Assembly (NCBI GenBank): GCA_024220505.1
Contig: JAKZZE010000007.1
Span: forward strand, 1,240,001-1,304,000
Direction of reading: 5' to 3'
DNA from: Rhizopus arrhizus
Taxonomy: Eukaryota; Mucoromycota; Mucoromycetes; Mucorales; Rhizopodaceae
DNA: 64,000 nucleotides
Part shown: piece after piece, positions 50,801 through 63,540 of the stretch
Position numbering within the stretch: the first letter of the stretch is position 1
Layout: every line of letters begins with the position of its first letter
Translations under genes and position numbers: made by a program
The notes under the pieces: model-generated
What the model was told of the DNA's origin: nothing
The model's input: the letters and a program-made list of their open reading frames with translations, nothing else
The model's database searches: none

Positions 50801-50968
50801 AATAGCATGAATTCTTAATGCCTACTTATTGATTAGAACTTTTCCAATTGAAAAGGAGCAAACGGCATATTAAACTCCGATCTTGGTAATTTGTATAAGA
50901 TGTCCGATTTCTTTTTATTTCAAATCTGCTTTTATTTTTTGAACATAGAATGAAAATTATTAGCTATC
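47836..50968. other. Long gene-poor stretch
   Basis: No gene is supported. Near 48870-49085 a frame reads GNWKGIALPAKIRHHMEQQI and onwards. Near 49310-49480 another reads LLNQPMFINAYKQFNPVYIY. Both look protein-like but are short, disconnected and unassigned, so are probably relics. The rest is AT-rich with no recognisable repeat or RNA gene. Confidence 0.35.
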
Positions 50969-52695
50969 ATGGGAATATTACAGGACCATCAGTATGCAAG
51001 CTTCAACAAGAGAAAAGAGAACAAGAATAAGAATGTTAAAATTTGGGAGAAAGAAGAAACAGATGAAGAAAGATTACAAGTAAAAAAGTACATGAAACCT
51101 TTATGCTGCTCTTTCTTACATTTTAATGTAGGCAGTTTTTTGTCCACCTTTAGATTCTTCACTAATTACAGCCATTTGGAATGACACATATAATTATGAC
51201 GCAAGTGCTGAAATACTGTCTGCACTAGCTGAAGAAGCAAATCAAGCACTTGATCTACAAGAAAAAGAAGAACAAAAATACGTAGACGAATCTTGCTCAA
51301 CATCAATCACAACAACCACTGAAAGCGAAGATGAAAACTTTACATTCTTACTCAACTGTTTTCCATCGCTCTCCATAGATGATTTGAAGAATGCACTGCA
51401 GAGTCAAGACCATGACGTAGAGAAAGCAACCGATTTGTTACTTAACAGAGAATTTCTCAATCATGATGATGATGATAACAGAACTAGATCAACCAGAAAG
51501 AAAAAGAAAAAGAAAAAAATTGTCATTTCGGGCCAACTGCCTCACGCACAAACCTCGAATGATGCCTATGAAGAAATGGCTAAAATACCATTTAATCATT
51601 GGAAGCAGTATGACGAGGTAGCCAATATGATTGGTCGCTATTTTCCTAACCTGACCAAGTTTATTATCACGACGTGTGTTCAGCGTTGTCGTGGTAACGT
51701 GATTGCGTCCGTCAAGGCCATCATGCAAAAGGCGCCTGAGGAAAAGCCTGAACATGAATTCAATTGGGCTTCAATGAAGGATTTAATCCATGTCAAACGA
51801 GAATTAGAAGCAATCATGGTCGATCGAAGTAAACTGGATGTGCATCGAGTGGCTGTGGGTACCATCATTTTGTTACAAGGACAAGATAAAAGTGTGGACC
51901 AGATCACACAGGCTGCTGTGGAACATTTCTTAACCTTTGATGTGAGTCAGATGGAACTTGAGGCAAGATTAGAAAAGATGGCTAGTGAAGCAGACTCGAT
52001 GCGTGTCAAAGCAAAACAGAGAGGAATCCCAGTGATCCCAGAGTATCTCTCGATTCATAACCAAAATACCTATGTGGAGGATAATCCGGATGAATGCAGA
52101 GATATAGCAATGCAACTGATTATGGAAAGAAACGAATTATATCGTAAGGCTGCTGCTGCTTATAGAAAGGCCAGAAATAAAGGTCCAGAAGGAGGCGTGG
52201 CGTTTTATTACTCAGATATTGCGAGAGAAATTGATAGCAAAGCCAAGGATTGGAATATGAGAGCTGCAAGAGCTACTGTAAGACAACACAGGTACTGGTT
52301 TATAAACACAATAAATGATGGTTTGCTAAATGAATAATAGGCTACGACAGAATGATGATCATCTCTTAGATCTTCATGGTTTAACAATCGCAGAGGCTCG
52401 AGTCGTTTTAATGGAAGGTGTTACTCAATGGTGGTCAAGAAGCCAAATGCAATCAGGTAATATAAATCTTTATTGTATTATTTCAGTTCTAATATTCTGC
52501 ATTATAGCAAGAAGGCTAATACAACCATTGAGGATTATTACTGGTGTAGGCAAGCACTCAGAGTATGGTGAATCAAAGCTGCTACCAATGACAATGAAAT
52601 TTTTAAGAAGCGAAGGTTGGTTGTTTGAGACACCTAACCCTGGTTGCATTATGGTGAAAGGAATACAACAAAAACTATCATCAAGAAAGAAATAA
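50969..52695 (+). CDS. CUE2: CUE-SMR domain protein, Cue2-like endonuclease of no-go decay
   Basis: Exons 50969-51079, 51132-52291, 52341-52456 and 52508-52695 give 524 residues. A CUE ubiquitin-binding domain (LLNCFPSLSIDDLKNALQSQ) lies near residues 115-150, with a second CUE-like helical segment near 190-235. A DUF1771 domain (ERNELYRKAAAAYRKARNKG) lies near 360-420. The SMR domain has LLDLHGLTIAEAR (D434, H436, G437) and ITGVGKHS (474-480). In yeast, Cue2 cuts mRNA at collided ribosomes using this SMR domain. All key SMR motifs are kept, so an active nuclease is expected (inference). The start at 50969 is the only one in frame. Confidence 0.87.
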
Positions 52696-52853
52696 ACATG
52701 GACAGTGCCCCTCATGTGCTTTTGTGCGTCACATGTAAATAAATTTCTTTTTATAGAATTGCGAAAAAGAGCTGCAACATTTTGTATATAAAAAAAAACA
52801 TTACTGGCTTTTCTTTCCTTCTTTTTCAATAATAAAATAAAATCCACTGAAAT

Positions 52854-55346
52854 ATGCCACAGTCGTTACACAACACATTGTCAACTTTAAAGAACAACAA
52901 TTTAAATGTAGAGAATATTTATTCAATACCTCGTTCAAGATCAAATAATTTTTTACGTGCAATTTCAGGTAGTCAATCGACGCCAAGGAAAAGTACAGCC
53001 AAGTTAATAAACGAAGAAGGAATAGAAGAAGCAATCATTTGCAGTCTAGAAAATTTTGAGATAAAAAACCCGATAGGTTTAAATTACTTTTTATTAAAAA
53101 AACAAAAGAAGACTGACGAATGTAAAGGTTATGGATCTTCTTCAGTTGTTTATAATGCGATTTATAAGCCAAAAAATACAAGAGTTGCTTTGAAGATGAT
53201 TGACTTTGAATTATTTGAACGTAATCAAATCGATGAAGTTCGAGTAAAGAATTTGTTTATATTTACATAAATCGGAGTTGTTTTAAAACTGATTTTTTAG
53301 CGCGAAACGGCATTGATGGCTTTATGTAAGCATCCAAATATATTAAAAGTATATGGATCATTTATGAATGGCTCCAAGTTGTATATTGCCACACCTTATT
53401 TATCAGGAGGTAACCAATTAATAATGATTTTATGATGTGTACTAATAAAAATAATAAGGATCTTGTCTGGATATGATGAAGAGTGGATTTGAAGATGGAT
53501 TTGAGGAGATAACAATCGCTACTATACTTAAACAAGCACTAGAGGGAATCATTTATTTGCACAAAAATGGACATATACATCGTGATGTCAAAGCAGGTAA
53601 TTTACTCATGGACAATCAAGGGGCTGTTCTCTTGTCTGATTTTGGTGTCTCAAGTTCCCTGACTGAAAATAGTGAGATTAGAAAAACATTTGTGGGCACA
53701 GTAAGCCTGATTGATACATACTCAAAACAGAATCTAATCCGTCACATGTAGCCTTGTTGGATGGCACCTGAAGTAATGGAGCAATCAGGGTATAATCTTA
53801 AGGCAGATATCTGGAGTTTTGGTATTACTGCCATTGAATTAGCTACAGGCCATGCACCATTTGCTAAATTCCCTCCAATGAAGGTTAGTACATGAAGAAG
53901 AGATACAAAACTTTATTAAATATTACAATGAATAGGTCTTGATGATGACATTAAATCAATCTCCTCCTACCCTCAACAGAAAACAGACCAAACATAAATA
54001 TAGCCATACTTTTAAAGAAATGATTGATCTCTGCTTACAAAAAGATCCAACTAAAAGGTAATATGAGTAACTATTATTACTGCTTATAAACATCATGCGT
54101 AGACCTACTGCCGATAAACTTGTTTTACACCCCTTTTTTAAACAAGCCAAAAAGGGAGATTATCTTGTGAAGTCAGTCTTGGCCCGTGTACCTCCACTAG
54201 ATCAAAGAACACATAAAAAAGTGGAATTTAAGCAGACGCATATTGAAAGCAATACTGCTCATTGGAATTTTGATGATGACAAGCACATTGCCTTTGGAGG
54301 TGCTGTTATAAATAACATTGAAATCGGATTACCCTCTCCTGTCCCATCTGAGCCAGAGACAATATCACCTACTCGCAAATCTCGTTTTGTGATTGAGGAT
54401 TTGTCTCATGAAAGTTATCATGTTCCTGAAAGCCCTCCACATGATTGGCAAATAGGCATCGGCCTGGGTATATCTGACCCTCAGCCTGATAATGAGGTTA
54501 AAAAGGGACGTTTTAGTGTCAATCAATTACTCAAGCCTGAACATCTATTATTAGATGCTTCATCCGAGATGCCTCGTGTCACTAGCAGTGAGAATATCTG
54601 CAAAGGTAAAAAGAGTGTGAGCAGATATTAATGACTGTGATAGCTCATGTTGTATATCAGAAGGGCGTAAATCCAGATTTGAAGTTCAACATCTATCACA
54701 GCAAGAGAGCTTACAAGTGAACCCAGAATCTTTAACGAAAGGAAACTCAAAAAATCGTGACCGTGTCACTTCAAATTATTCAGGGAAAATCGGTCGGTTC
54801 TCCATTGAAAAAGAAGAGCCTGTTGCTCATGAAACATCCCCAGACTGTCGCAAGAAGGGAAGATTTGAACTAATGGGTGCACTGCCTTCTGAAACGTTTG
54901 AGTCGCATAACCATCAGCCACCGACGATGAGTCAAAACCAAGTAGAAACACTTTTAAGAAAAATAGAAGCACAAAAATTCATTTTATGCAATATTCTACA
55001 TTCCATGCCATCCACTGATATTCAAAGGTTATCATCACCAATAATAGAAGAGTCATACTTTCAACAGAAAGCTACAAAGTAAAATAAGATGAAAAATTGG
55101 GGTTTTTTTTCTTACTATTTTAATAGATCTTCCATGTATAATGATATGACCTCAATTATAGTAAGTTTATATTTGATTTATAATGTACATTATTCAACTT
55201 TATAGTTTCTTTTGTAGGATGATTTACAAAAAATGTTGATAAGCACACATCAAGAAAAGTACAAGTTACTTAAAGAGAATGAAGCGCTAAAATTAGAAAT
55301 AGAAAAATTAAAATCAAAAAGCAGTTCTATTGTCATAGAACACTAA
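52854..55346 (+). CDS. STE20-family protein kinase, SPAK/OSR1-like, with repeated RFx[VIL] tail motifs
   Basis: Ten exons (52854-53076, 53128-53243, 53301-53409, 53459-53700, 53752-53883, 53936-54057, 54103-54605, 54661-55078, 55127-55160, 55218-55346) give 675 residues. The kinase domain spans about 70-335: [12 protein letters not shown] loop, ALKMID (K97), HRDVKAGN (D192), SDFGVSS (D210), [26 protein letters not shown] at the domain end is SPAK/OSR1/FRAY-like. The tail has five RF motifs: RFVI 409, RFSV 451, RFEV 488, RFSI 528, RFEL 550. A leucine-rich coiled coil (about 625-665) closes the protein. It presumably acts in osmotic or polarity signalling; no CCT docking domain was seen. Confidence 0.9.
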
Positions 55347-55581
55347 TGGTTTTAGAATTGTAAAAGAAACATAGCTAGATGCAAATAAAGAATAAAAAAA
55401 ACTTTCCTTATAATGGCCCATACTTTATTGAACAGCTTCTTTTTTGCTTTACGTTATTATTTTTGTAAACAAAAAGTGTCTTTTTCCGCTGAGCTTGTGA
55501 CGACAGCTCTTTTTTTTTTTTACCTTTTTTTTTTTTCTCAAACATTAAAAAAAAAACTCCCCCAACTGCACATTTTTGGAG

Positions 55582-57247
55582 ATGACCAACCCATTGTCTG
55601 TTCATAATGACATTTATTATCAACCCGACACAACAGATACAGCAGTAACACAACCACCACCACCTGTAGATCTTTCCAGTATACCATTACCAGAAGACAA
55701 TCATCAACGTTATGTTACCATTCAAAACCAAGATATTGTTATTCCTTCCTATGCAGCATGGTTTGATATTTCGCAAATAAACACTATTGAAATAAGAGCC
55801 TTACCGGAATTCTTTAATAATCGTAATAAGACAAAGACACCCAGCGTCTACAAAGACTATCGCGATTTTATGATCAATACTTATCGAATGAACCCTGTTG
55901 AATATTTGACTATCACGGCTTGTAGACGTAATTTGACAGGTGATGTTTGTGCTATCCTTAGAGTTCATGCTTTCTTGGAACAGTGGGGTTTAATTAATTA
56001 TCAAGTAAAACAATATGTTTGTATGTGGATACGTGTTATATTAACAAGAATGCTCTTTTGTGTAGGTTGATCCAGACGTAAAGCCTTCTTCCGTTAGTCC
56101 GCCTTTTGATAGTCAATTCAAAGTGGTGGTTGTAAATGAAAAGCCTATAAAGAAAGAAACATCACCAAATGAAGACATTAAAGAACAACAACAAGAAGAA
56201 AAGGAAGTGGTAACTAATAAACCATCCATTGACGTTGATCAAGAAAGAGGAAAGGAACCGCAGATTTGTGCATCATGCCAAAAGACGTGTGCAAAAGAAC
56301 AATACTGCAGTACGACAAGGGAAGGATTCTATCTTTGCTACGATTGCTATGTAGGAGGGAAATACCCCATCGACCAAAACGGACAAGACTTTATTTATTT
56401 TAAGCTAAAAGAAGAACAAGAGTTAATAGAATGGACAAAAGAAGAAGAACAATTGTTTGTTGAGGGCTGTGAAAAATTTGGTGACAATTGGGAAAAAGTA
56501 TCCGAACACGTCAATACGCGTACATACGATGAATGCGTCTTGCATTACTTACAATTACCCAATAAGGATCCTACTGAAGCATTGAAAGTGAAAGATTTAG
56601 GCTTACTCCAATATGACCTCACTAGACGTAAAGATAATCCCATCATGTCAGCCGTATCATTCTTGGCCTCAACAGTGGATCCAAAAGTAGCAGCAGCAGC
56701 AGGTGGTTTTAAACCATGGATGACAATACCAGAAATAAAAACAGAAAACCAAAAGCCTCATAATAATCGATCAGAGGAAGAGGAGGAAGAAATGTACAGC
56801 TTAAGTCATAAAGTCATTAGAACCAAATTAATAAAATACAGTCAACAAGTGTCGCAATATGAAGTATTAGAAAAGAAGGTGGAAGAAGAAAAAGAAACAC
56901 TAGAAAAAATGAAACGCCAAATGGAACAAGAAAGATCTTCATTAAAAAGAAAACTAACAAGAATTCAAATTGAAATGGCTAAAAGAAATAGACCAACCGC
57001 TGTTGTTAGCAATAATATTACACCTGCGCAACTTCAGCAGCAAATGAACATTGGAAACCTTAATATGTTTATGAACCAACCATCAGTACCTCCACCACAG
57101 TTATTACAACAACAACAACAATATCAATTGCAAATGCAAATGCAAATGCAACTTCAAATGCAACAACAACAATTACATTTACAGCAACAGCACCAACAAC
57201 GACACCGCGGTCGTCCAGCAGGTCAAGGCATGAACATGTCTTTATAA
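55582..57247 (+). CDS. RSC8: SWI/SNF-RSC core subunit with SWIRM, ZZ-like and SANT domains (Rsc8/Swi3/SMARCC type)
   Basis: Exons 55582-56004 and 56066-57247 give 534 residues. The SWIRM domain lies at about 45-140 ([40 protein letters not shown]). A ZZ-like zinc finger lies near 198-230 ([25 protein letters not shown]). The SANT domain is near 248-295 ([20 protein letters not shown]). Then come a long coiled coil for dimerisation ([20 protein letters not shown]) and a Gln/Met-rich tail. Such subunits form the structural core of chromatin remodellers. The true ATG is at 55582. Rsc8 against Swi3 cannot be told from one sequence. Confidence 0.92.
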
Positions 57248-57368
57248 TAAAAAGAAAAATAAAAATTTTAGTTTCCCGACACGTCCTTGTCTTGCCCTTT
57301 GGTTCGCTTTTTCCATTTTTTTTTTTTTTTTTTTCCTTTATAATTTTATCTCTTATAACAAAAAAAAA

Positions 57369-58851
57369 ATGACATTGACGCCAAAATCAACTTCGACTGC
57401 AGAAGAAAGTATGCTTACACCAGATCAGTCTGATAGTGAAGCTTCACTCTTCCCTTTAAGTATATCTTCTATTGAAAGTGTTTGTGAAAACAAAACAGTT
57501 AAAAATATTCGATATTTGACTCAGTCAGAAAGAGTTGTTTTGGTAGAGATCCTTGACTATAGCCCTTGTAAGAAAAGAAAAACGCCTTAATCTTTGTTTT
57601 TTTCAGGAGCTGATCAACTATAGATTTCACATTAACTGATTCTCATAATAACATCAAAGACTGTTATCTTAAAGTAACACTTGAATATCCCGGATTAGTA
57701 GCACCTGAGACGTAAAATGAAACATGCTATCTTTGCTATCCGCTACTTTCTTACTCTTTGTTGCTAGATTTCTATTACTAAGGCCAATCAAGAAAAAGAC
57801 AAGAGGTCATAGTGAAGAATATGATCCCATCACGGATTTGATGCGGAGTATTAATTTAATTTGGGAGATTTACTTCACACCTGAACAGAGAAAATTACTA
57901 GGAGACGATTTTATGTACTGCTTGGAACGATATGAAAGAAGCCAACATGCAAAAGGGGTCTCAAACCTTATAGAAAAATTCAATGATGTAGTAAGAAAAT
58001 TGAAAAAAGAGGGCGCACTAAGTAGAAATGTAAGAAGAACGCGATATCCAAGCTATGAATTGACTTGCCATATATTATTTCAAATATACAGTAGAACAGT
58101 AGCTAGACGATCACACATGTTGAATGTATATCAGTGTAAGAAATTACAGATAACGAATACTATGTCTTTAACGGTCTTTATATAGCCTTTTCGGACAATG
58201 TATATGGCGAAATCTTTCCTTCGTTAATTGATGAGTTTATCAAGAAGACGCAAATAAATTCTAATAGTGTCTTTATGGACCTTGGATGTGGTATAGGTAA
58301 CGTTGTACTTCAAGTGGCTGCGCAAACAGGCTGTAAGGCATATGGTATTGAAATAATGGAGACGCCATGTAAATTCGCAAAACGTCAATTGAAAGAGTAT
58401 GCTGCACGTATGAGGTATGAAAGTATCCTTTTGTATATGAGTGATTTACTCATTTCTCGCTAGAGCCTGGCGCTTACCTACAGGCAGAATTCGTTTTCAT
58501 CAAGGTAATTTTTTGGATATCATGAATACAGAGTTTTTCTCCGTATTTAAGGAAAGCAACGTCATTCTTGTAAATAATTACGCTTACAGTGCAGCAACAA
58601 ACAATGCGTTAGTCTTACTGTTTCAAGAGTTAAAAGAAGGAACCAAGATAATATCTCTGCATCCATTTGTTTCAATAAATCATCCAATCAATAGGAGAAC
58701 AATCAATATGCCAGAATCCATTTTAGAAGCAGAAGGGTTTAAATACAGTGGTGATGAGATTAGTTGGACGTGTAAAGAAGGTCAATATTATATTTCTACT
58801 GTTAATCGATCAAGACTGGAAGAATATAAGGCAAGATTATACGCGCGCTAA
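57369..58851 (+). CDS. DOT1: DOT1-type histone H3K79 methyltransferase
   Basis: Exons 57369-57567, 57624-57711, 57768-58135, 58186-58414 and 58464-58851 give 423 residues. The catalytic core is complete: YGEIFPSLIDEF before motif I, FMDLGCGIGN (250-257, binds S-adenosylmethionine), GIEIMETPCKFA, FHQGNFLD, VNNYAYS (331-337) and a C-terminal HPFVSINHPINRR stretch. DOT1 methylates Lys79 of histone H3 on nucleosomes. The N-terminus is short and Ser/Thr-rich. The first intron's acceptor at 57623 was chosen because the upstream CAG would create a stop. The gene begins 121 bp after the RSC8-like gene, on the same strand. Confidence 0.92.
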
Positions 58852-58975
58852 CGTCAACCTTTGTATAAAAATATTTGTTTTATCTTTCAAACCCATTTGT
58901 GTATTTATTAAATTGCAATAACAATAAAACAAGATAGATTTATTGCAAATTTTTTATTACGTGAATTCTAAACCT

Positions 58976-59380
58976 CTATTTCTTTGCTTTTTCTTCTCTC
59001 TTCGCCAATTGCTGACTAGAAATCTCTTTGATCTTTTCTCTTTCTTCTTCTCTGGGTCTAACACGCCATCCCTTCACCTTACGTTTTGCTGCCTTGTAGC
59101 CCAACTCATGCTCTTCCTTGTCCAACTTGTACCATTCAGGCTCCTCTGGCCAAACAAATTTTTCATCAAGGGTTACAACAGCCTTTTTATATGCTGATTG
59201 AGCTACAACTTTGCCTCCTCTGGGTCCTCTTTTATAAGTAGCCGCATAGTTCATTGTACGCACTTCTTGAATGTTGACTCCGTAAATGTTTGTTAAGTAA
59301 GAATGAATGTCGAACTTGTTGCAGCTGGGTGGAACTCGGAAAGCGACTTGGTTAGATTGAAGATTGTTTGATCGAACCAT
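58976..59380 (-). CDS. Mitochondrial large-subunit ribosomal protein L23 (uL23m)
   Basis: A single-exon protein of 134 residues. The uL23 fold is visible: QVAFRVPPSCNKFDIHSYLT, then IYGVNIQEVRTMNYAATYKR and a KRGPRGGKV loop, with AVVTLDEKFVWPEE after it. A basic/acidic C-terminal helix matches mitochondrial Mrp20/MRPL23 rather than the cytosolic L25 form. uL23 sits at the polypeptide exit tunnel of the mitochondrial 54S subunit. No clear cleavable presequence is seen; the N-terminus is short. It converges with DOT1 (124 bp between stops). Confidence 0.88.
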   Translation of the reverse strand: MVRSNNLQSNQVAFRVPPSCNKFDIHSYLTNIYGVNIQEVRTMNYAATYKRGPRGGKVVAQSAYKKAVVTLDEKFVWPEEPEWYKLDKEEHELGYKAAKRKVKGWRVRPREEEREKIKEISSQQLAKREEKAKK

Positions 59381-60992
59381 TTTAAATATAATGTTAGGAA
59401 GATAAACCTTGTCTAATTTTTATATAAGTCGTAAGTAAACATATAGAAATTCAATATTAAATAAAACATTACTAAGGCCTTGTCGGAATTGAGTCGCCAT
59501 GTTTACGATCAAAAAATGTTCTGTCAAGAAAAAAAAAAGTAGGGGAGAGCAAGGGCGAGCTGAATTTTTTAAAGAGCAAGTCACCTTGCGGAGATAGAAA
59601 TGCTGAAGGTAAAGTAAGAGCATGATAATAACCTTATAAATGTACCCAAGCCTTTTTCATTTGCTGGAATACATTCTGAACAATACATATAACACAGACT
59701 TGTCCAATAATTGAAAAGCTTTGAAATTGAATACAAGCTCATGATCTTATTATTAATGTACAATATATTATCGACAGGGTTTAAGTCTAAACAACACAAA
59801 CAACCATTTCTTATTCATAAAAAAATAAGAGAATTTCAAGTAGAAAACATCGAAAAGAGACTTTTTGCATCTGGAAAAATTGTTCTAAAGCAAAATGAGT
59901 TTATAGTAAGTTTTCTCTTTATTTTATTTTTTTAGATTCTATCAATTTTGCTGTATAAAATGAATAGCAGAAGCGGTTTAGGTTCTTAATAAGCTATGAA
60001 ATTCAAAATTCCACACGGCCAAGAGCTGTTACAAAGGTCTTACATATTATAAAAGTAATGCATTAATGGTTACTATGGTAGCAGGTGAGCAGTGTATTAC
60101 TTGTCATGAATGCGCTTTGCTTGATAAAAAGTGAATTTGTTTTCATTCATCTTCCTCCTACTGATTAATGTTCTATGACCCTATTTCTCAAATGCTCTTC
60201 ACACGAAGCTTTGGAATCTAAAGCATTTTCCTTGTCCATTACAGCTTCATTAATTCTATAGTTCCTCTACATTAATTTATGGCGTTATTTTTGGTTTCAA
60301 CGAAAAACGTGCTCATCTTACAGTAGAGTATAGATAGACTACTGCTGCTAGTGTTTATTTTGTAGCCTCGTTATATTTTCTACTTAACCTTTTTTTTTTC
60401 TTTATGCACTATGATGATACTCTAAGAGCATTTTGCTTTCGTTCTTTTGTTTAAATTATCAACTAATATGGTATAGTTCCTTATTGATAATATTATATTT
60501 CATGGAAAAAATTGTTTTATTCAAAGCTGTGCGTTTTGATAGCATCGCTACGACTAAACTCAGTACACTTCTTCCATTTCAATCTATATCCTTTGCTAGA
60601 AATGAAAGAGAAATGAAAAATGAAAAGGCAGACAAAAAAAAAAGAAATAAAAGTTGAAATAGAAAGCTATCAAAACCATACATTGATGATGCTCAACGAA
60701 ATTGTATGTCTCAGTAAAGTAGGAACTTGTAACGACAAAGAATTGAAAGGGTATGTAAAGATAAATATAGGTGTCAAAAGGTTGTTGATACTTGTATTCA
60801 TTTTGGTATCAAAAAATGTTATTAAATGTAGTCATCTCTTTAAACTCGTAAAAATTAATTAAACTTTGGGATTATTTGGGTTTGAAGTAATTGTATCCAT
60901 ATTTGGAAAGTCCGTGCGTTTTTTTTTATCGCTTCTTTCGAAACACATCGCATTTTGACAGTTTCATCATATTCTTTATTGTTATTATTACA
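59381..60992. other. Intergenic stretch with possible exon fragment
   Basis: No gene accepted. An exon-like piece at about 59778-59907 reads KSKQHKQPFLIHKKIREFQ between a CGACAG acceptor and a GTAAGT donor. No start or partner exons were found. A short frame at 59500-59599 is lysine-rich. The rest is AT-rich. Confidence 0.35.
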
Positions 60993-62291
60993 ATGCCTTC
61001 TCACATAACATCATCAAAGCTAAACGCTAACGAAACCGCTTTGTGTGGTGGTATAGCAGGTATAGCAACAAGGTAACTTTTGTAACTTTTTTTTTTTTAA
61101 TTCACACCCTGGCAATGACAATTTTAATAAAACTTGATAGATTTGCCATTTCACCTTTAGATGTCATTAAAATTCGACTACAACTTCAATCACAACCTCT
61201 TTCAACAAAGCTATTATTTTCTAAACAAAATGCAAAGTATTCTGGCATTTTTCATTCATTCAAAACAATTGTTCAAGAAGAGGGAATCAGGGTGAATTCA
61301 AGCACCCTTTATCTCATAACAAAAAAAAGACTTACGACTTATTTTAGGGTCTTTTCAAAGGCAACGTAGCAGCGGAATATCTTTACCTAACATATGGCAT
61401 ATCACAGTTCTATGCTTATTATCATATGGATGCCTTTATGGACAAAGTAAGGATTAGAAAAGAGGTGATGAGTGCAATTTTATTGATCAAGTTTATTTTT
61501 CAGAAGACACAAATAGTCCCATCTCTGAAACCTTTTGTGTCTGGTATGGTGGCTGGTAGCTTTGCTACTGCTATTACATATCCGTTTGATTTACTGCGTA
61601 CAAGATTTGCAGTTCAAGGTACAAGCAAGGTAAGGTCAAAGCACATATACCTTTTGATGCAGTACTTATATATGTCAATACAGGTTTACAAGAGCTTATC
61701 ACATGCCATCTTGGACATAAATGAAAAGGAAGGAATCAAAGGATTTTATCGTGGACTTGGATCTTCCATTATACAGATCATGCCTTATATGGGTTTGATG
61801 TTTTTTAGTTATGAAGGATTAAGTTCAATTATACAAAATTTAAAGGTAGAAAAGAAGAAGAAGAAGAAAAAAGCTTAAAGATATTCACGTAAACCTCTTT
61901 TCCAAAGGACAAACAAATCATTTCGGATAAATACAACAAAACGGAAAATATGATATGTGGCTCACTTTCTGGAATTATCAGTAAAGCAGGCGTTTTCCCC
62001 TTGGATGTAGTAAGAAAGCGTTTACAAGTTCAAGGGCCTCGTATTTCAGAATATGTGGTATCATCTATCCCAACCTATTCACATCAAACATCGGCGATCT
62101 CGTGTATGAAACATATTGTATGCACAGAAGGATTTTGGGCATTATTTAAAGGTATTGTGCCAGGCCTTTTAAAAGCAGGTCCCTCTGGTGCAGTTTATTT
62201 TTTGGTATTTGAGTTCTCTAAAGATTGTATTACACGAATGAAGGAGAATGGATATGATCTTTTATCTGATAAATCACCAGTGAAAGTGTAG
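60993..62291 (+). CDS. TPC1: Mitochondrial carrier, thiamine pyrophosphate carrier (Tpc1)-like
   Basis: Six exons (60993-61072, 61141-61291, 61348-61446, 61504-61629, 61684-61845, 61908-62291) give 333 residues. Three carrier repeats each keep the Px[DE]xx[KR]x[KR] signature: SPLDVIKIRLQ, YPFDLLRTRFA and FPLDVVRKRLQ. They also keep the second motif ([DE]GxxxxxxG), as in EEGIRGLFKG, KEGIKGFYRGLG and TEGFWALFKGIVPG. Six membrane helices span the inner mitochondrial membrane. NETALCGGIAGIATRF and KRLQVQGP are typical of the TPC branch, which imports thiamine pyrophosphate. Substrate is by family only. Confidence 0.88.
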
Positions 62292-62499
62292 GTATCGTTC
62301 TATTTATTTTTTATTTATACCATTGAAAAAACTTAATAAAATATTATAAATCATCACTTTGATAGAAAGGACTCGCGTTCTTTGCGGTTTTATCATATTC
62401 CTCTTCTAAGATATAAAATAATTTATTTTAAGCATGCATTTTAGTTCCACAAATTAAAATTGGAAAGAACCGCTACGATTAAGAATAATATTTTATTTA
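62292..62499. other. Short intergenic stretch before LINE relics
   Basis: Presumed TPC1 3' end; nothing else seen. Confidence 0.3.
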
Positions 62500-63540
62500 T
62501 AAAAAAAATTAACGAGCACATAATATTTTAGATTGTATTACCCGGGCCAGTTCTAAAAGGGTGTAAATGGACTAAAAACCTTTTGATAGGCAAAAGGAGA
62601 AAAAGTGAAAGAAAGAAAGAGGTAAAGGAAAACGTATCTCAGATACTAGATCAATTATTGCATAACCAAGTTATGAGTTTGGAGCCAAGAGGAGGAGTTT
62701 CAGGCGGGATCTTTCCATGATCAAGGTTTGAGTACACCATCAGGTAACCAAGGCGTCATCGAATAGTTCGGATATGTTCAGCTTACGACATGGGCAACCA
62801 GAGGATAGGGTCAATGATCAGCTGAAAACGACAAGCAGAGATAAGGCCTGAATTCATTCCATTGCACCGGGAGTCAAAGTTATCCTGTATGTAGGCTTTA
62901 CAGACATCCTTGAAGGTAAGAAGCTCGAGAAAATCAACGTTGGCAGCAGCGTATTGTTTCCAAACTGGTGTCTTGGAGAGTTTGTACCATTGTGATCTAA
63001 TGGTAGACAGGCGTAAGTAAGGTAAGAACTGATACAAGAGTGTATCCTCAGGCGCAGTTATGGAGCGCATCAAGAATTTAGCCTGTAAGAGATGAACACG
63101 TTCTTTCATAGTAGGTTGGTTGATCAAGTGGAGCATGACCTTGTAAGAAGACCAAGCACCGCCACCAAAGATACGTAGAATGCACTGTTTTTGGCAGTCT
63201 TAGAGTTGTTTGATCAAGGTAGGAGGGATTGAGCTAATGGCAAGACCATATTCTAGTTGTGTGCGAGCGATTTGAGCGTAGAATCGAGCAGAGAGTAGCC
63301 GGTTGAAACCTTTACTGTTGATACCAATAGCAGCCATTTGGTTCATAGTCTGTAGGGCTTTGTTCATATTACTTTATACTAGTTCAGTCGTATTAATAGA
63401 GCCACTTGGGCTAATTGTTCCATACAGTGAGTAAGGAGTATTATCAGGCTGAGTAATAAGAATGGCACACTTGAGAGGGTTACAGCGATAACCTAATTCT
63501 AAAATTAGCAAACGACAAAAAAGAGGTTGTCTAGGCAGAT
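62500..63540 (-). mobile_element. LINE 3' part, copy F (minus strand)
   Basis: The ORF2 C-terminus reads on the minus strand with few breaks: ARTQLEYGLAISSIPPTLIK, IFGGGAWSSYKVMLHLINQ, then an intact 117-codon piece (63136-62783), and an end reading PPETPPLGSKLITWLCNN with a stop near 62660. The 3' UTR carries CCTTTTGCCTATCAAAAGG (62579-62597), then CTGGCCCGGGTAATACAAT, then ATTATTCTTAATCGTA. It is the best preserved of the LINE ends here. Confidence 0.82.
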
